From CAUZIZ01 sp965218775 (lineage in GTDB: Bacteria > Acidobacteriota > UBA6911 > RPQK01 > JAJDTT01), in the NCBI GenBank assembly GCA_965218775.1, contig CBDCLS010000003.1, forward strand, positions 372,001 through 436,000: a stretch of DNA of 64,000 bases, read 5' to 3'. The number at the start of each line of letters is the position of its first letter. The stretch's first letter is position 1. Below are positions 17,571 to 26,269 of this stretch, in pieces. Under the pieces are notes generated by a model that had not been told where the DNA came from, did not search any database, and was given only the letters and a program-made list of their open reading frames with translations. The translations under genes were made by a program, and so were the position numbers.

Positions 17571-18905
17571 ATGTCGACCAGGGAGTTCATGTCTCGCCGC
17601 CGATTCGTAACAGGTACTTCCGGCTTGCTGCTCACCGGCACTGGCCGGGGACTGGGCAAGAAAAACGTGGCTTCTACTTCCGGTGACTCACGCCTGGCCC
17701 TGGACGGGGGCTCGAAGGCGGTTCCGAAGCCACCCACTCGGGCCCCTCGCTGGGGTGAACCTGAGAGGGAACGGCTGGAAGCGATGCTCTCCCAGAGATC
17801 TCTTTTCTACTGGAAGGGACCTCAGACCCAGCTGTTGATCCAGCGCTTCCGCAGAATCTGTCCTCTGGAGTACGTGCACAGCTGCTCCTCGGGTACAGCA
17901 GCCTTGCACATCGCCGTAGCTGCCAGCGGAATTGGCCCCGGGGATGAGGTCATCACTTCACCCGTCACTGATATGGGATCCGTAATTGGATCGATCTACC
18001 AGCAGGCGGTGCCAGTCTTCGCGGACCTGGATCCAGGCAGCTATAACCTCGACGTCTCCGACCTGGAGCGACGAATCACATCCAAGACCAAGGCAATCAT
18101 CGCAGTCCACATCGCCGGCAATCCCTGCGACATGAGGCCCCTCAGGGCCCTGGCTGATCGCCGCGGCCTGATCCTGATCGAGGACTGTGCACAGGCCTGG
18201 GGCGCCCGTTACCGCGGCCACCGCATCGGCACCATCGGGGACTTCGCCTGTTTCTCGCTGCAGGACTCCAAGCAGGTGACGTGTGGAGACGGTGGCATCG
18301 TCGCTTCCCCGCACCAGCGCTTTGGCGCTCTGCTGCAGAAGTTTGGTGACAAGGGAAACGATCGAGTCCAGCGTGGCGGGTTCCAGGTCTTCGCCACCAA
18401 CTATCGGATGAGCGAACCCCAGGCGGCGGTTGCCGCGGCGCAGATGGAGCGAGTCGAGGCGATTGCGGCTCGGCGTGAAAGGCTGGGTCGCATCCTGAGT
18501 GAGAATCTGGATCCCATACCCGGCCTTCGTGCTCACCGGGTGCATCCCCGCGACCGAGCCGTCTTCTACTTCTACATGTTCCGCTGGGAGCCGGAAGTCT
18601 TCCGCTGCAGCCGGACCCAGTTCGTCAAGGCCCTTGTAGCCGAGGGAGTGCGTGCGAGCGAGGGATACATAAGGGCTCCGCTGTACGGGGAGCCGGTCTT
18701 CCGGGAGCATGGTTTCTTCGCCGGCCGCTGGCCCATCAAGGAGCTGGGGCTAACGGATATGGACTACAGCAAGCATCATTGTCCCGAGGCCGAAAGGATC
18801 CTGAAAACGGGAATCCGCCTGCCTTTGCACGAAGGCATGTCGGAGGATGACGTCCTGGCCATGGCGACAGCCGTTCGGAAGGTTGCCCTCCACTACGCTG
18901 CATGA
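17571..18905 (+). CDS. DegT/DnrJ/EryC1/StrS-type aminotransferase with a Tat signal
   Basis: 444 residues from the ATG at 17571, chosen because GGAGGG sits 8-13 nt upstream. The N-terminus has a twin-arginine signal (MSRRRFVTGTSGLLLTGTG). The body is fold-type I PLP: HSCSSGTAALHIAVAASGIGPGD, AVHIAGNPCDM, LIEDCAQAWGARYRG, and FSLQDSKQVTCGDGG, whose Lys is the expected PLP lysine. Such enzymes aminate nucleotide-linked keto-sugars in the cytoplasm; export is unusual and would separate the enzyme from its normal substrate. Other reactions on exported sugars are possible. It overlaps the next frame by 4 nt. Confidence 0.85.
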   Translation: MSTREFMSRRRFVTGTSGLLLTGTGRGLGKKNVASTSGDSRLALDGGSKAVPKPPTRAPRWGEPERERLEAMLSQRSLFYWKGPQTQLLIQRFRRICPLEYVHSCSSGTAALHIAVAASGIGPGDEVITSPVTDMGSVIGSIYQQAVPVFADLDPGSYNLDVSDLERRITSKTKAIIAVHIAGNPCDMRPLRALADRRGLILIEDCAQAWGARYRGHRIGTIGDFACFSLQDSKQVTCGDGGIVASPHQRFGALLQKFGDKGNDRVQRGGFQVFATNYRMSEPQAAVAAAQMERVEAIAARRERLGRILSENLDPIPGLRAHRVHPRDRAVFYFYMFRWEPEVFRCSRTQFVKALVAEGVRASEGYIRAPLYGEPVFREHGFFAGRWPIKELGLTDMDYSKHHCPEAERILKTGIRLPLHEGMSEDDVLAMATAVRKVALHYAA

Positions 18906-19456
18906 GTCTCTTCGAGAACCCCGGCGGCGGACTCGCACCCATCGACTGGATCATCGTCGCCCTGTACGCCCTCGGGACCATCCTCCTGGGCAGCTACTAC
19001 TCCCGCCGTCAGACTAGCCTGGAGGAGTACTTTACCGGCGGCGGAAAGATGAATCCGACGCTGATCGGGGTCTCCCTGATGGCCACCTCCCTAAGCAGCA
19101 TCGGCTACCTCTCCATCCCGGGAGAGGCTATTGCCAAAGGCCCGGTGGGACTGGCCAATATGCTGGCTCACCCCTTCATCTTCGTGGTGGTTGGCTTCAT
19201 GTTCGGTCTTTTCTTCTTTGCCTTTTTCGTGCCCTTTGCCCGCCCCCTGGGCGTGGCTGCCGGTGCAGTCTGTGGTCTGGCGACAGCCGTGCTCCTCGCC
19301 TATTCTGGTCCTATCTTCGGAAGGGACCCGGTCACCGGGACAGATCCGGTGAGCTTCATGTGGATCGCACCGGCTGCGCTGGTCGTAAATCTGACCGCGG
19401 GCACCCTCATCAGCTACGGCCTGCATGTCTCCCAGAAAAGTCCGAAGGGAGAGTGA
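18902..19456 (+). pseudogene. Sodium:solute symporter gutted by an internal deletion
   Basis: 184 residues. Residues 1-95 match the N-terminus of the SSS family: a first helix, SYYSRRQTSLEEYFTGGGKM, then MATSLSSIGYLSIPGEA. Residues 96-184 match its C-terminal helices (FFVPFARPLGVAAGAVCGLA, SFMWIAPAALVVNLTAGTLI). The roughly 300 residues between, including most transport helices, are missing, yet the frame is kept. The family is normally 450-600 residues, so the product cannot transport by the known mechanism. The deleted transporter probably served the same sugar pathway as the upstream enzyme, since the two overlap by 4 nt. Confidence 0.75.
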
Positions 19457-19500
19457 GCAGTGAACAGTAAGAAACAGTAAGCAGTAAGCAGTGAGCAGTT
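19451..19500. repeat. Low-complexity AGCAGT/AACAGT repeat
   Basis: Directly after the symporter remnant, variants of GTGAGCAGT, GAACAGTAA and AAGCAGT repeat for about 50 bp. A related run (GTGAGCAGTGATAAAGTGAG) occurs at 24954-24987. It has no coding sense. 19501-19726 holds nothing I can identify. Confidence 0.6.
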
Positions 19501-19726
19501 CCAGAAAGAGCCTCATCTAAACACTGCCACCAATCAGCATCACGAAACGGTGATAAGCCCAACAGAGCCGCGCACGACTTGAATCGTCAGCAATCTGGGG
19601 CCGCGCTTCAAGGAGAGAGCGGACAACTCGTCCGGCGCTTCCCGCGCTCGCACAATCTCCAGTGCTCAATCAAAGTTCCCACCTGGAAAATCCAGCGACG
19701 CCGACAAAAAAGAAACCGCTGGGCGG

Positions 19727-20620
19727 CTAGTTTCCCTGAAGTGACAGTTTCTCGGGCATGATCTTGCGCTTCCGGATTCGAAGCGGTACCCCGAAATTGG
19801 CATCGGCATCCGAATCGGTGCCCGTTTCCCGGCTCAGGAAAAGCGGTACGTCCTCCGATTCAGGATTGGTCCTATCGTGAGCGGTCGGGAAGCTGCGCAT
19901 GATGATTCGCTGCTCCCGGTTAAGGGTTTCGATCCACTGGGGATCCGACTGGCGTCGATCTCCCTCCCAGAGCCAGGACGGGCAATAGCTCACAAAAAGG
20001 TTCTTTCGAATGACGTCGGTCTCGTTGACGTCGACCCGATGCCAGGTCCCGCAGTGCATCACCGTGATGGTCCCGGCCGGGACACAGAGAGGCACTTCGC
20101 CGGGGACACTCTCATGGGTATAGTAATGCTCGAACTCCTGAGTTCGATGACTGCCCGGCATATAGATGAAATTGGCCATCCCGGGATGGGGCAGATCCGT
20201 CAACCAGTAGCCGATGCAGAGGCGCAGCGGGAGCTCGGGAGAGAAGACAGCATAGGGGGTAGCACGGGGGGAATCGGGATGCCAGGTGCTTCGATCTGTC
20301 TTCCTGCCGCGGACGAAAACATCCGAGCGCTGAACCTTCAACAGCTCACCGTAGAGATCATAGGCAAACCCCAGATGTCTGGGATGATCGATCAGCTCGC
20401 TCAGAACCGGATCCGCTGCCACTGCGTGGGAACGACGATAGTCCTGACCTGAGGCGAATTTGGGATCCGAAGCACAGACCCGATCGATAGCCTCGATATA
20501 CCGGTCCACCTCGTCGCGGGAAAGGGCGTTTTCGAAAATGAGCATCCCGTTTCCCATGAACTCTTCCCATTGCTCAACGGTGAAACCCCGTGGCGCTACT
20601 CGATATGAATTCTCTGTCAC
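19727..20620 (-). CDS. Phytanoyl-CoA dioxygenase (PhyH) family protein
   Basis: 297 residues. The non-haem Fe(II)/2-oxoglutarate core is visible: the H.D pair in STWHPDSPR (about residue 115), GMANFIYMPGSHR, and the distal His in MHCGTWHRVDVNE, with an Arg further on (IRKNLF) for 2-oxoglutarate. PhyH-family enzymes hydroxylate small molecules such as lipids, amino acids or sugars, so the substrate is not predictable. It is cytoplasmic, with no signal. It is on the same strand as the propeller hydrolase and bi-domain dehydrogenase upstream of it, separated by about 360 bp. Confidence 0.85.
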   Translation of the reverse strand: MTENSYRVAPRGFTVEQWEEFMGNGMLIFENALSRDEVDRYIEAIDRVCASDPKFASGQDYRRSHAVAADPVLSELIDHPRHLGFAYDLYGELLKVQRSDVFVRGRKTDRSTWHPDSPRATPYAVFSPELPLRLCIGYWLTDLPHPGMANFIYMPGSHRTQEFEHYYTHESVPGEVPLCVPAGTITVMHCGTWHRVDVNETDVIRKNLFVSYCPSWLWEGDRRQSDPQWIETLNREQRIIMRSFPTAHDRTNPESEDVPLFLSRETGTDSDADANFGVPLRIRKRKIMPEKLSLQGN

Positions 20621-20976
20621 TGAACTCCTCCTAGAGACCCGCCTTCGGATGCCAACGTATCCACTACATTGGGGGGTACGCCGAACACCACTCGAATGAC
20701 CTCACGCCGCAAGGAACCCACCAAGGCCTGGGCGCCTGTCATCTGAGTCATCGAATCAGATATCCCATGCGCTTACCGGAGTCGGGGGAAATCCAGAACG
20801 TTCAGGCATCCATGTTTCGTGATGCACAGCTGAAGAGGTCCAAGTGTTTTCACAGAGGCGACAGTGGATCGGTCACCAAGGAAAAAGCCGCTTAGACCCG
20901 GCTTCCAGGTGGATTGCACGATTACTCGCAGGCGCGGATTGCTGGGAAGGGCTAGGAGCCTGCGCCGAAGAAATCT
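20621..20976. other. Intergenic, nothing recognised
   Basis: About 355 bp between two minus-strand genes. No coding frame with family similarity, no RNA signature and no repeat family seen. Confidence 0.5.
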
Positions 20977-22488
20977 CTATTTGACCCAGAAGGAGAACAA
21001 GCGCGCGTTGTAGAGGCGAAATCGGAAGCGAATGCGTTTTCCGATCATGGAACTGAGATCCTGTTGCCCCGTCCATTTGACTTCTGCAGCTAGATGATCG
21101 CCCTGAATGGATCGACAGCGATCCCGGCTCCAGCCATCCAGGACCGCGCGGCCCCGATCGTTGACCACCTCGACGCGTAGTTCGCCATCGCTGGCATCAG
21201 CATTGACGAACAAGCGGCTGCCATCGAAGCTTACGGCCCGGGTCTCCACGAAACCACCCTTTTCGTCGGAGGAAAAGTAGGCAAAACGGTCCCGCTTGAG
21301 CTTGGCTAGATGGATTGCGCTCCGATAGGGGTCGTCCGTCTGGAAACGGTGATTGATTCCGGTGTAGTAGAACCAGAGTTCATCTCCATGAACCTGGGGC
21401 CGCGAGGCCGCCAGCACCTGGCCTGTGTCGATCGCCCCATCACCGACTGGCGAAACCGGTATGAAGGATCCACGGTCTCCTACCTTGACCCACCTTCTCA
21501 GACTCGGATCTCGACTGGTGGAGAGCTTGACCGAGTTCACGCCCTCCTGGTTGCGGTTGGGACTATGGCCGCTGGACTCGAAGAAGTTGGGCAGGCCGAT
21601 GTAGATCCCCTCGTACGGAAAGACTGGCATGTTATAGATCTCGGTGTTGTAGTGCTCAGGTTGGTTGACCGTCATCAGCCGGAGCCGGGGATTGGCGAGG
21701 TGTTCCTGGACTCGCCGCTCTCCCAAGAGCTGGTCGTAGGCATCGGCATGGAAGATCAGCTCGGGCGCCGTCCACTTCTCGAAATCCTTGCTCAGAGACA
21801 GGAAGACCGAGCGTCCGAACGGTCCTCGGTGTTTTACGGTAGCAATGAAGCGCTTGTTGACTTCATCGTAGTTCAGATGAGATTCGTCCTGGCTAGGAAT
21901 CAGTGGGACATCGAGTTTGGTGAACACATACCCATCGGCCGAGACCAGCGGGTGTCGGTCCCTGGAGCCGATGAAGCCCTTGTATCGCCGCTCTGGGGTG
22001 CCGTCCGGATCCAGGAGAGCGTGCTGAATGCGGGCTTCAGGGGCCCCCTGAACCAGGACCAGATTGTTGTCCTTGGAACCCCGAAACTCCCGTTTGCCCA
22101 GTGAGGGCTTCTCCCACGTGATCCCGTCTTTGGATCGGGCGAACAGCGTCCCTGAGGAGGAGTCGTACCACATTTTCCAGACCTGTTCCTTGGGATCCCA
22201 GCAGGGAGCGCTCCGAATCTGGATGGTCTGGGTCTCGCCCGGATTCCAGTCGGGACCCAGTCCCTTTTCCCAGGGCCTGTCGGCTTTCACTACCGGATTG
22301 CCCTCGTACTTCACCGGCTGGTTGACCCGCCGTTCCACCCGATACAGCGATCCCACCAGGTAGTCGTCCAGGAAGAGCTGATGCTGCCCTGTGGCCAGGT
22401 GGACGCGTCCCGGCGGCGCCGCCCCTTGGACCCCTGGGATCAGCCCCGACATCACTAGCAAGAACCCTAGATATGTGCTTCGCTTCAT
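20977..22488 (-). CDS. Exported beta-propeller glycosidase-like protein
   Basis: 503 residues from the ATG at 22488, preceded by GGAG. Signal peptide MKRSTYLGFLLVMSGLIPGV ending near QGAAPP. Motifs parallel the 2191 protein: HQLFLDDYLV, RPWEKGLGPDWNPGETQT, WKMWYDSSSG, FARSKDGITW, SLSKDFEKWTAPELIFHADA, KLSTSRDPSLRRW, and the C-terminal sandwich VNDRGRAVLDGWSRDRC with IRFRFRLYNARLFSFWVK. The fold is of the GH43/GH32 type and it probably hydrolyses an extracellular or periplasmic glycan. The dehydrogenase gene 37 bp upstream, on the same strand, fits sugar catabolism. Confidence 0.75.
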   Translation of the reverse strand: MKRSTYLGFLLVMSGLIPGVQGAAPPGRVHLATGQHQLFLDDYLVGSLYRVERRVNQPVKYEGNPVVKADRPWEKGLGPDWNPGETQTIQIRSAPCWDPKEQVWKMWYDSSSGTLFARSKDGITWEKPSLGKREFRGSKDNNLVLVQGAPEARIQHALLDPDGTPERRYKGFIGSRDRHPLVSADGYVFTKLDVPLIPSQDESHLNYDEVNKRFIATVKHRGPFGRSVFLSLSKDFEKWTAPELIFHADAYDQLLGERRVQEHLANPRLRLMTVNQPEHYNTEIYNMPVFPYEGIYIGLPNFFESSGHSPNRNQEGVNSVKLSTSRDPSLRRWVKVGDRGSFIPVSPVGDGAIDTGQVLAASRPQVHGDELWFYYTGINHRFQTDDPYRSAIHLAKLKRDRFAYFSSDEKGGFVETRAVSFDGSRLFVNADASDGELRVEVVNDRGRAVLDGWSRDRCRSIQGDHLAAEVKWTGQQDLSSMIGKRIRFRFRLYNARLFSFWVK

Positions 22489-22525
22489 AACCATCTCCAT
22501 TAACTCGATTCGGGCGCGGCAGCGC

Positions 22526-24751
22526 TCAGCTGTTGGCTTCGGTCGACTCAGTTTCCAGCGCACTCGCTATGAAGTGCTCGGTGTCGATCGATACAGGCTC
22601 CCCCAGGCTCAAAGCCCTCATGATACAAAAGGTGGTGAGCGTGGTTGCGACCGACTCCTCGAACGGAATCGGCGAAGCGCCTCCCTTCTCCACGGTCTCG
22701 CGGAAGGCCTCCCATTCGCCCCTGTACCCCTTGTCCTGACGCAATCGTGTCCGGTGCACCTTCCGGCTTCCCCGCTCCCTCAGCTCCAACCTTTTGAAGT
22801 TGTCCAAGACGGACGTAGTGCCTCCGCCGAAGACCTCCACTCGCTCCTTGGAAAAGGATTTATCCCCGCAGGCCAGGTAGGAAATAGTCCCGACCGATCC
22901 GTTCGAGAAGTCCAGGGTGATGAGAGCGTTGTCCTTGCTGTAACGACCATCATCGGGCAGCGGACGCGCGTAGGCCTTAACCGGGAGTGCTCCCACCAGG
23001 TGAATGAGAAAGTCGACGAAATGACAGGCCTCCCCGATGATTCGCCCGCCCCCTTGGTGAGGATCATTTGTCCAGTGATCGCGCTCGAGATAGCCAGCGT
23101 TCACGCGATAGTGCACAGCCAGTGGCTCGTTGATGTCGCCAACGAATTTCTTCAGGTGCTTCGCGAGAGGGGCAAATCGTCGGTTGAAGCCCACCATCAC
23201 CTGCGTGCTGTGGCCAGAATCCTGGTCGTTCTTGACGCGGATGATCTCCTTCAGCTCAGCTTCATTAAGGCACAAAGGCTTTTCGCAGAAGACGTGTTTT
23301 CCCGCCCGGAGCGAGTCCTTGACCTGACGGGCATGCAGATGATGCCGGGTCCCCACCAGAATGACGTTGATGCCAGGATCGGAGAGAACCTTCTCCTCCT
23401 CGCTGGTGCAATAGCGAAAACCGAAACGATCCGCCGTGTGGCGAGAACTGCTGCCCGTCAAGGTACAGACACCAACCAGACTCACATCCTCCATCTTCTT
23501 GAGTGCGGGTAGGATCATCGCTTTCACGAAGTTTCCGGCACCGAGCAGACCGAGGGTCAGGGTCGTCGCCCCCTGGGGCGACTGCGCAGACTCGGCGGGA
23601 AGGTCGATCCGCACCGCAGGTTGAGAGTCTGCGGGATATTGCAGTAAGACACCCAAAGACTTCTCCGGGTTCTTGCCGGAGATCAGCTCGTAGGCCTGGG
23701 GAGCGTTTTCGATCGGGAAACGGTGGGTGGTCAGAGCCTGGACGTCGACCTTCCCGGCAGCCAGGAGTTCGACGAACGCAAGCATATTTCTGTTTTCGGT
23801 CCAGCGGACGTAACCGATCCGATAGTCATGGCCCTCTTCCTCGTACTCGGGATCATAGCGCCCGGGACCATAGGAACGAGAAATACGGAAGCTTAATTCC
23901 TTTTCGTAGTAGTCACGCCGGGGGATATCCAGCCCTACCGCCCCGACGGCCACCACCCTCCCTCGATCACGAGCAATCTCGCGCGCCAGCGTCACCGGAG
24001 CGCTACTCGGAGTGGCGGCTGCGATGATAACGATATCAACTCCTAAACCCGCCGTATGATCTCTCGCAAGCGCTTCCATTTGGCTGTTGCTAGTCGCCGT
24101 CGCCTCACAGCCAAGCTGTCTTCCCAGGAGATTTCGATCTGGGTCCGGGTCCATTCCAATCACCCGACATCCAGCTGATTTTGCCAGCTGCACCGCCAGG
24201 AGGCCCACCAGGCCCAAGCCGATGACGGCGACGCTCTCGCCGAGCTGCATCTGGGACAGGCGCAGGCCGTGGAGAGCGATGGATCCAAGGGTGGTGTAAG
24301 CGGCTTCATCACCGCTTACGTGCTCGGGTACAACCGCAACCAGGTTCCGGGGAACAGAGACGATCTCAGCGTGGGCTGCGTGTCCCCCACCGGAGCAAGC
24401 GACCCGACTGCCGACCTGGATATCCACGATGTTCTCGGCAACCTCAATCACGGTTCCGGCACAGGAGTAACCCAGGACGACCGGTTCGCCTAGACGGCTC
24501 CTGGCGGCTTCGAGAGTCGAAAGAAGCCCATCCCGACGAGCCTTGTCCAGAACCATGCGTACCAGGTCGGGACGAGAACGCGCTTTGGAGACGATGTTTT
24601 TCTGGGCAAACTGTAGGGTTGTGCGCTCAGTCCCTGCGGAAACCAGGGAGGCCTCCACTCTTACCAGGACTCTGCCCGGGCCCAACTGAGGACTAGGAAC
24701 CTCGACAACACGGGTCTGCCCACTGTTCATCTCTTGAATCAGCTGTTTCAT
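22526..24751 (-). CDS. Bi-domain dehydrogenase: MDR-type alcohol dehydrogenase fused to Gfo/Idh/MocA
   Basis: 741 residues from the ATG at 24751. Residues 1-370 are a medium-chain dehydrogenase (SLVSAGTERTTLQ near 45, VLGYSCAGTVIEV, nucleotide-binding VIGLGLVGLLAVQLAKSAGC). Residues 400-741 are a Gfo/Idh/MocA domain: LGLLGAGNFVKAMILPAL, the catalytic EKP in HVFCEKPLCL, and GGGRIIGEACHFVDFLIHL. This fusion occurs in polysaccharide and nucleotide-sugar gene sets, where each half probably oxidises or reduces a sugar with NAD(P). It is likely co-transcribed with the propeller hydrolase 37 bp downstream. The physiological substrate is unknown. Confidence 0.85.
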   Translation of the reverse strand: MKQLIQEMNSGQTRVVEVPSPQLGPGRVLVRVEASLVSAGTERTTLQFAQKNIVSKARSRPDLVRMVLDKARRDGLLSTLEAARSRLGEPVVLGYSCAGTVIEVAENIVDIQVGSRVACSGGGHAAHAEIVSVPRNLVAVVPEHVSGDEAAYTTLGSIALHGLRLSQMQLGESVAVIGLGLVGLLAVQLAKSAGCRVIGMDPDPDRNLLGRQLGCEATATSNSQMEALARDHTAGLGVDIVIIAAATPSSAPVTLAREIARDRGRVVAVGAVGLDIPRRDYYEKELSFRISRSYGPGRYDPEYEEEGHDYRIGYVRWTENRNMLAFVELLAAGKVDVQALTTHRFPIENAPQAYELISGKNPEKSLGVLLQYPADSQPAVRIDLPAESAQSPQGATTLTLGLLGAGNFVKAMILPALKKMEDVSLVGVCTLTGSSSRHTADRFGFRYCTSEEEKVLSDPGINVILVGTRHHLHARQVKDSLRAGKHVFCEKPLCLNEAELKEIIRVKNDQDSGHSTQVMVGFNRRFAPLAKHLKKFVGDINEPLAVHYRVNAGYLERDHWTNDPHQGGGRIIGEACHFVDFLIHLVGALPVKAYARPLPDDGRYSKDNALITLDFSNGSVGTISYLACGDKSFSKERVEVFGGGTTSVLDNFKRLELRERGSRKVHRTRLRQDKGYRGEWEAFRETVEKGGASPIPFEESVATTLTTFCIMRALSLGEPVSIDTEHFIASALETESTEANS

Positions 24752-24992
24752 CGTCGCGATTTGAACATCGTCGATTCTAACCGATGAGGCTGCCCTTCGA
24801 TCCAAAGATTTGTACGCTTCAAACGGAAAGGCATGTTACAGCTTTACTCGTAGAAAACCTATAACCTATCGATCTGATACTCGACTATCCCTAAATATCG
24901 GCAGCTGATCCCTTTGAGCCACTTGCTACTCTTGCTAAGCTGAAACCTGAATAGTGAGCAGTGATAAAGTGAGCAGGGAGCAAGCAGTACCT

Positions 24993-26210
24993 ATGAAGCG
25001 ACTTCGAAGCCAAGCCACGACGTCAGCCCCAGACCCGGATCTTGGCGGCAAAAAGCTGGCCCGGCGAAGCTTTCTCGCCGGGGTCCCTGGGGGGTTACTT
25101 GTAGGCGGGATCGGAGGCATGACCCTCGAAGGACGCCAGAAAGAATCCTCGCCGCCTTCGATCCCAATCAAGACCCGGGAGGGAGAGCAGCTTCCCCTGG
25201 AGCTGGAACCTCTCGATCGGCAGATCTGGGAGGAAGAACTCTCTGCGTTTGTTCCCCAGAGAATCTTCGACGCCCATTGCCACATGTACCGGCGCGAGTT
25301 CGATCTGAATTATCGAGCGGCCCAGATCAACCGAACTGACTTCACGACCGAGACGGTTTGGAGAGACTGCGACTTGGAGGTCGTAAAGACGGCGGAAAGC
25401 GTGCTGATGCCGGAGCGTAAAATCACACGCCTGGCCTTTCCCTTCCCTTTCCAGCGATGCGACTTCGAAAGATCCAACCAATTCATCGCCGCCGAGATCG
25501 GCAAAGAACACGGATCGGCCGCCCTCATGTTGGTCGAGCCAGCGATGTCTTCGGAGCAGGTGGAGAAGACGATCCTTCGACATCGTCTGCTTGGCCTGAA
25601 ACCCTATCCCAGATACTGCCTGAGGGAAGAGTGTCGGATCACTGATTTTCTGCCGGAGCACCAGATAGCCATCGCCGACCGCTATGGCCTTTTGATCATG
25701 CTTCACGTGGGAATGAAAAAATCCTTTGCCGACACGAGGAACCTAGACGACCTGTTGAGGTTGACGGAGAAATACCCAAGAGCCAAGTGGATTCTGGCCC
25801 ACGGTGCCAGGAGCTTTGCTCCTTTTCCGATCGAGAAGGCGGCGCCAAAGCTGCGAGGCATTCCCAACATCTGGTACGAAGTTTCGGCCGTCTGCGCGAT
25901 GGAATCCTTCGATGCCTTGTTCTCAGGGGTGGAGATCGATCGGATCCTCTACGGTGCGGATTCCGGGGACGTAGGATTCGGACGGGGGAAGATCGTCTTT
26001 TACGGGAGGAGCTGGGGTGATCTGACACCCCGCACCAACAACCTCGGTGGGCAGTTGACCTTCTATCTCTACGAGCAGCTGCTAGCGATGCGGAAGGCGG
26101 CCCTTCGCATCGGCCTGACCCGGAAGCAGATCGAAGACATTTTCTTCACAACCGCAGATCGGCTGGTTGGTTCGGTGGTCGAAGCGATGAAGAACGCCCC
26201 ACAGGTCTGA
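24993..26210 (+). CDS. Tat-exported metal-dependent amidohydrolase
   Basis: 405 residues from the ATG at 24993. Twin-arginine signal KLARRSFLAGVPGGLLVGG near residue 25. The TIM-barrel metal site is complete: FDAHCHMYR (HxH), LLIMLHVGMKK, WILAHGARSF and LYGADSGDVG (Asp). It belongs to the amidohydrolase-2 group (ACMSD-like decarboxylases and hydrolases), in which exported members are of unknown substrate. It diverges from the dehydrogenase gene at 24751; the 240 bp between holds only a low-complexity AGCAGT-like run. Confidence 0.85.
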   Translation: MKRLRSQATTSAPDPDLGGKKLARRSFLAGVPGGLLVGGIGGMTLEGRQKESSPPSIPIKTREGEQLPLELEPLDRQIWEEELSAFVPQRIFDAHCHMYRREFDLNYRAAQINRTDFTTETVWRDCDLEVVKTAESVLMPERKITRLAFPFPFQRCDFERSNQFIAAEIGKEHGSAALMLVEPAMSSEQVEKTILRHRLLGLKPYPRYCLREECRITDFLPEHQIAIADRYGLLIMLHVGMKKSFADTRNLDDLLRLTEKYPRAKWILAHGARSFAPFPIEKAAPKLRGIPNIWYEVSAVCAMESFDALFSGVEIDRILYGADSGDVGFGRGKIVFYGRSWGDLTPRTNNLGGQLTFYLYEQLLAMRKAALRIGLTRKQIEDIFFTTADRLVGSVVEAMKNAPQV

Positions 26211-26269
26211 CAAGCAGGTTCTCTTGCTTGGCCCTGTCCCTTCCCGGAGAGTCTGGAAACTGGTCTTGA

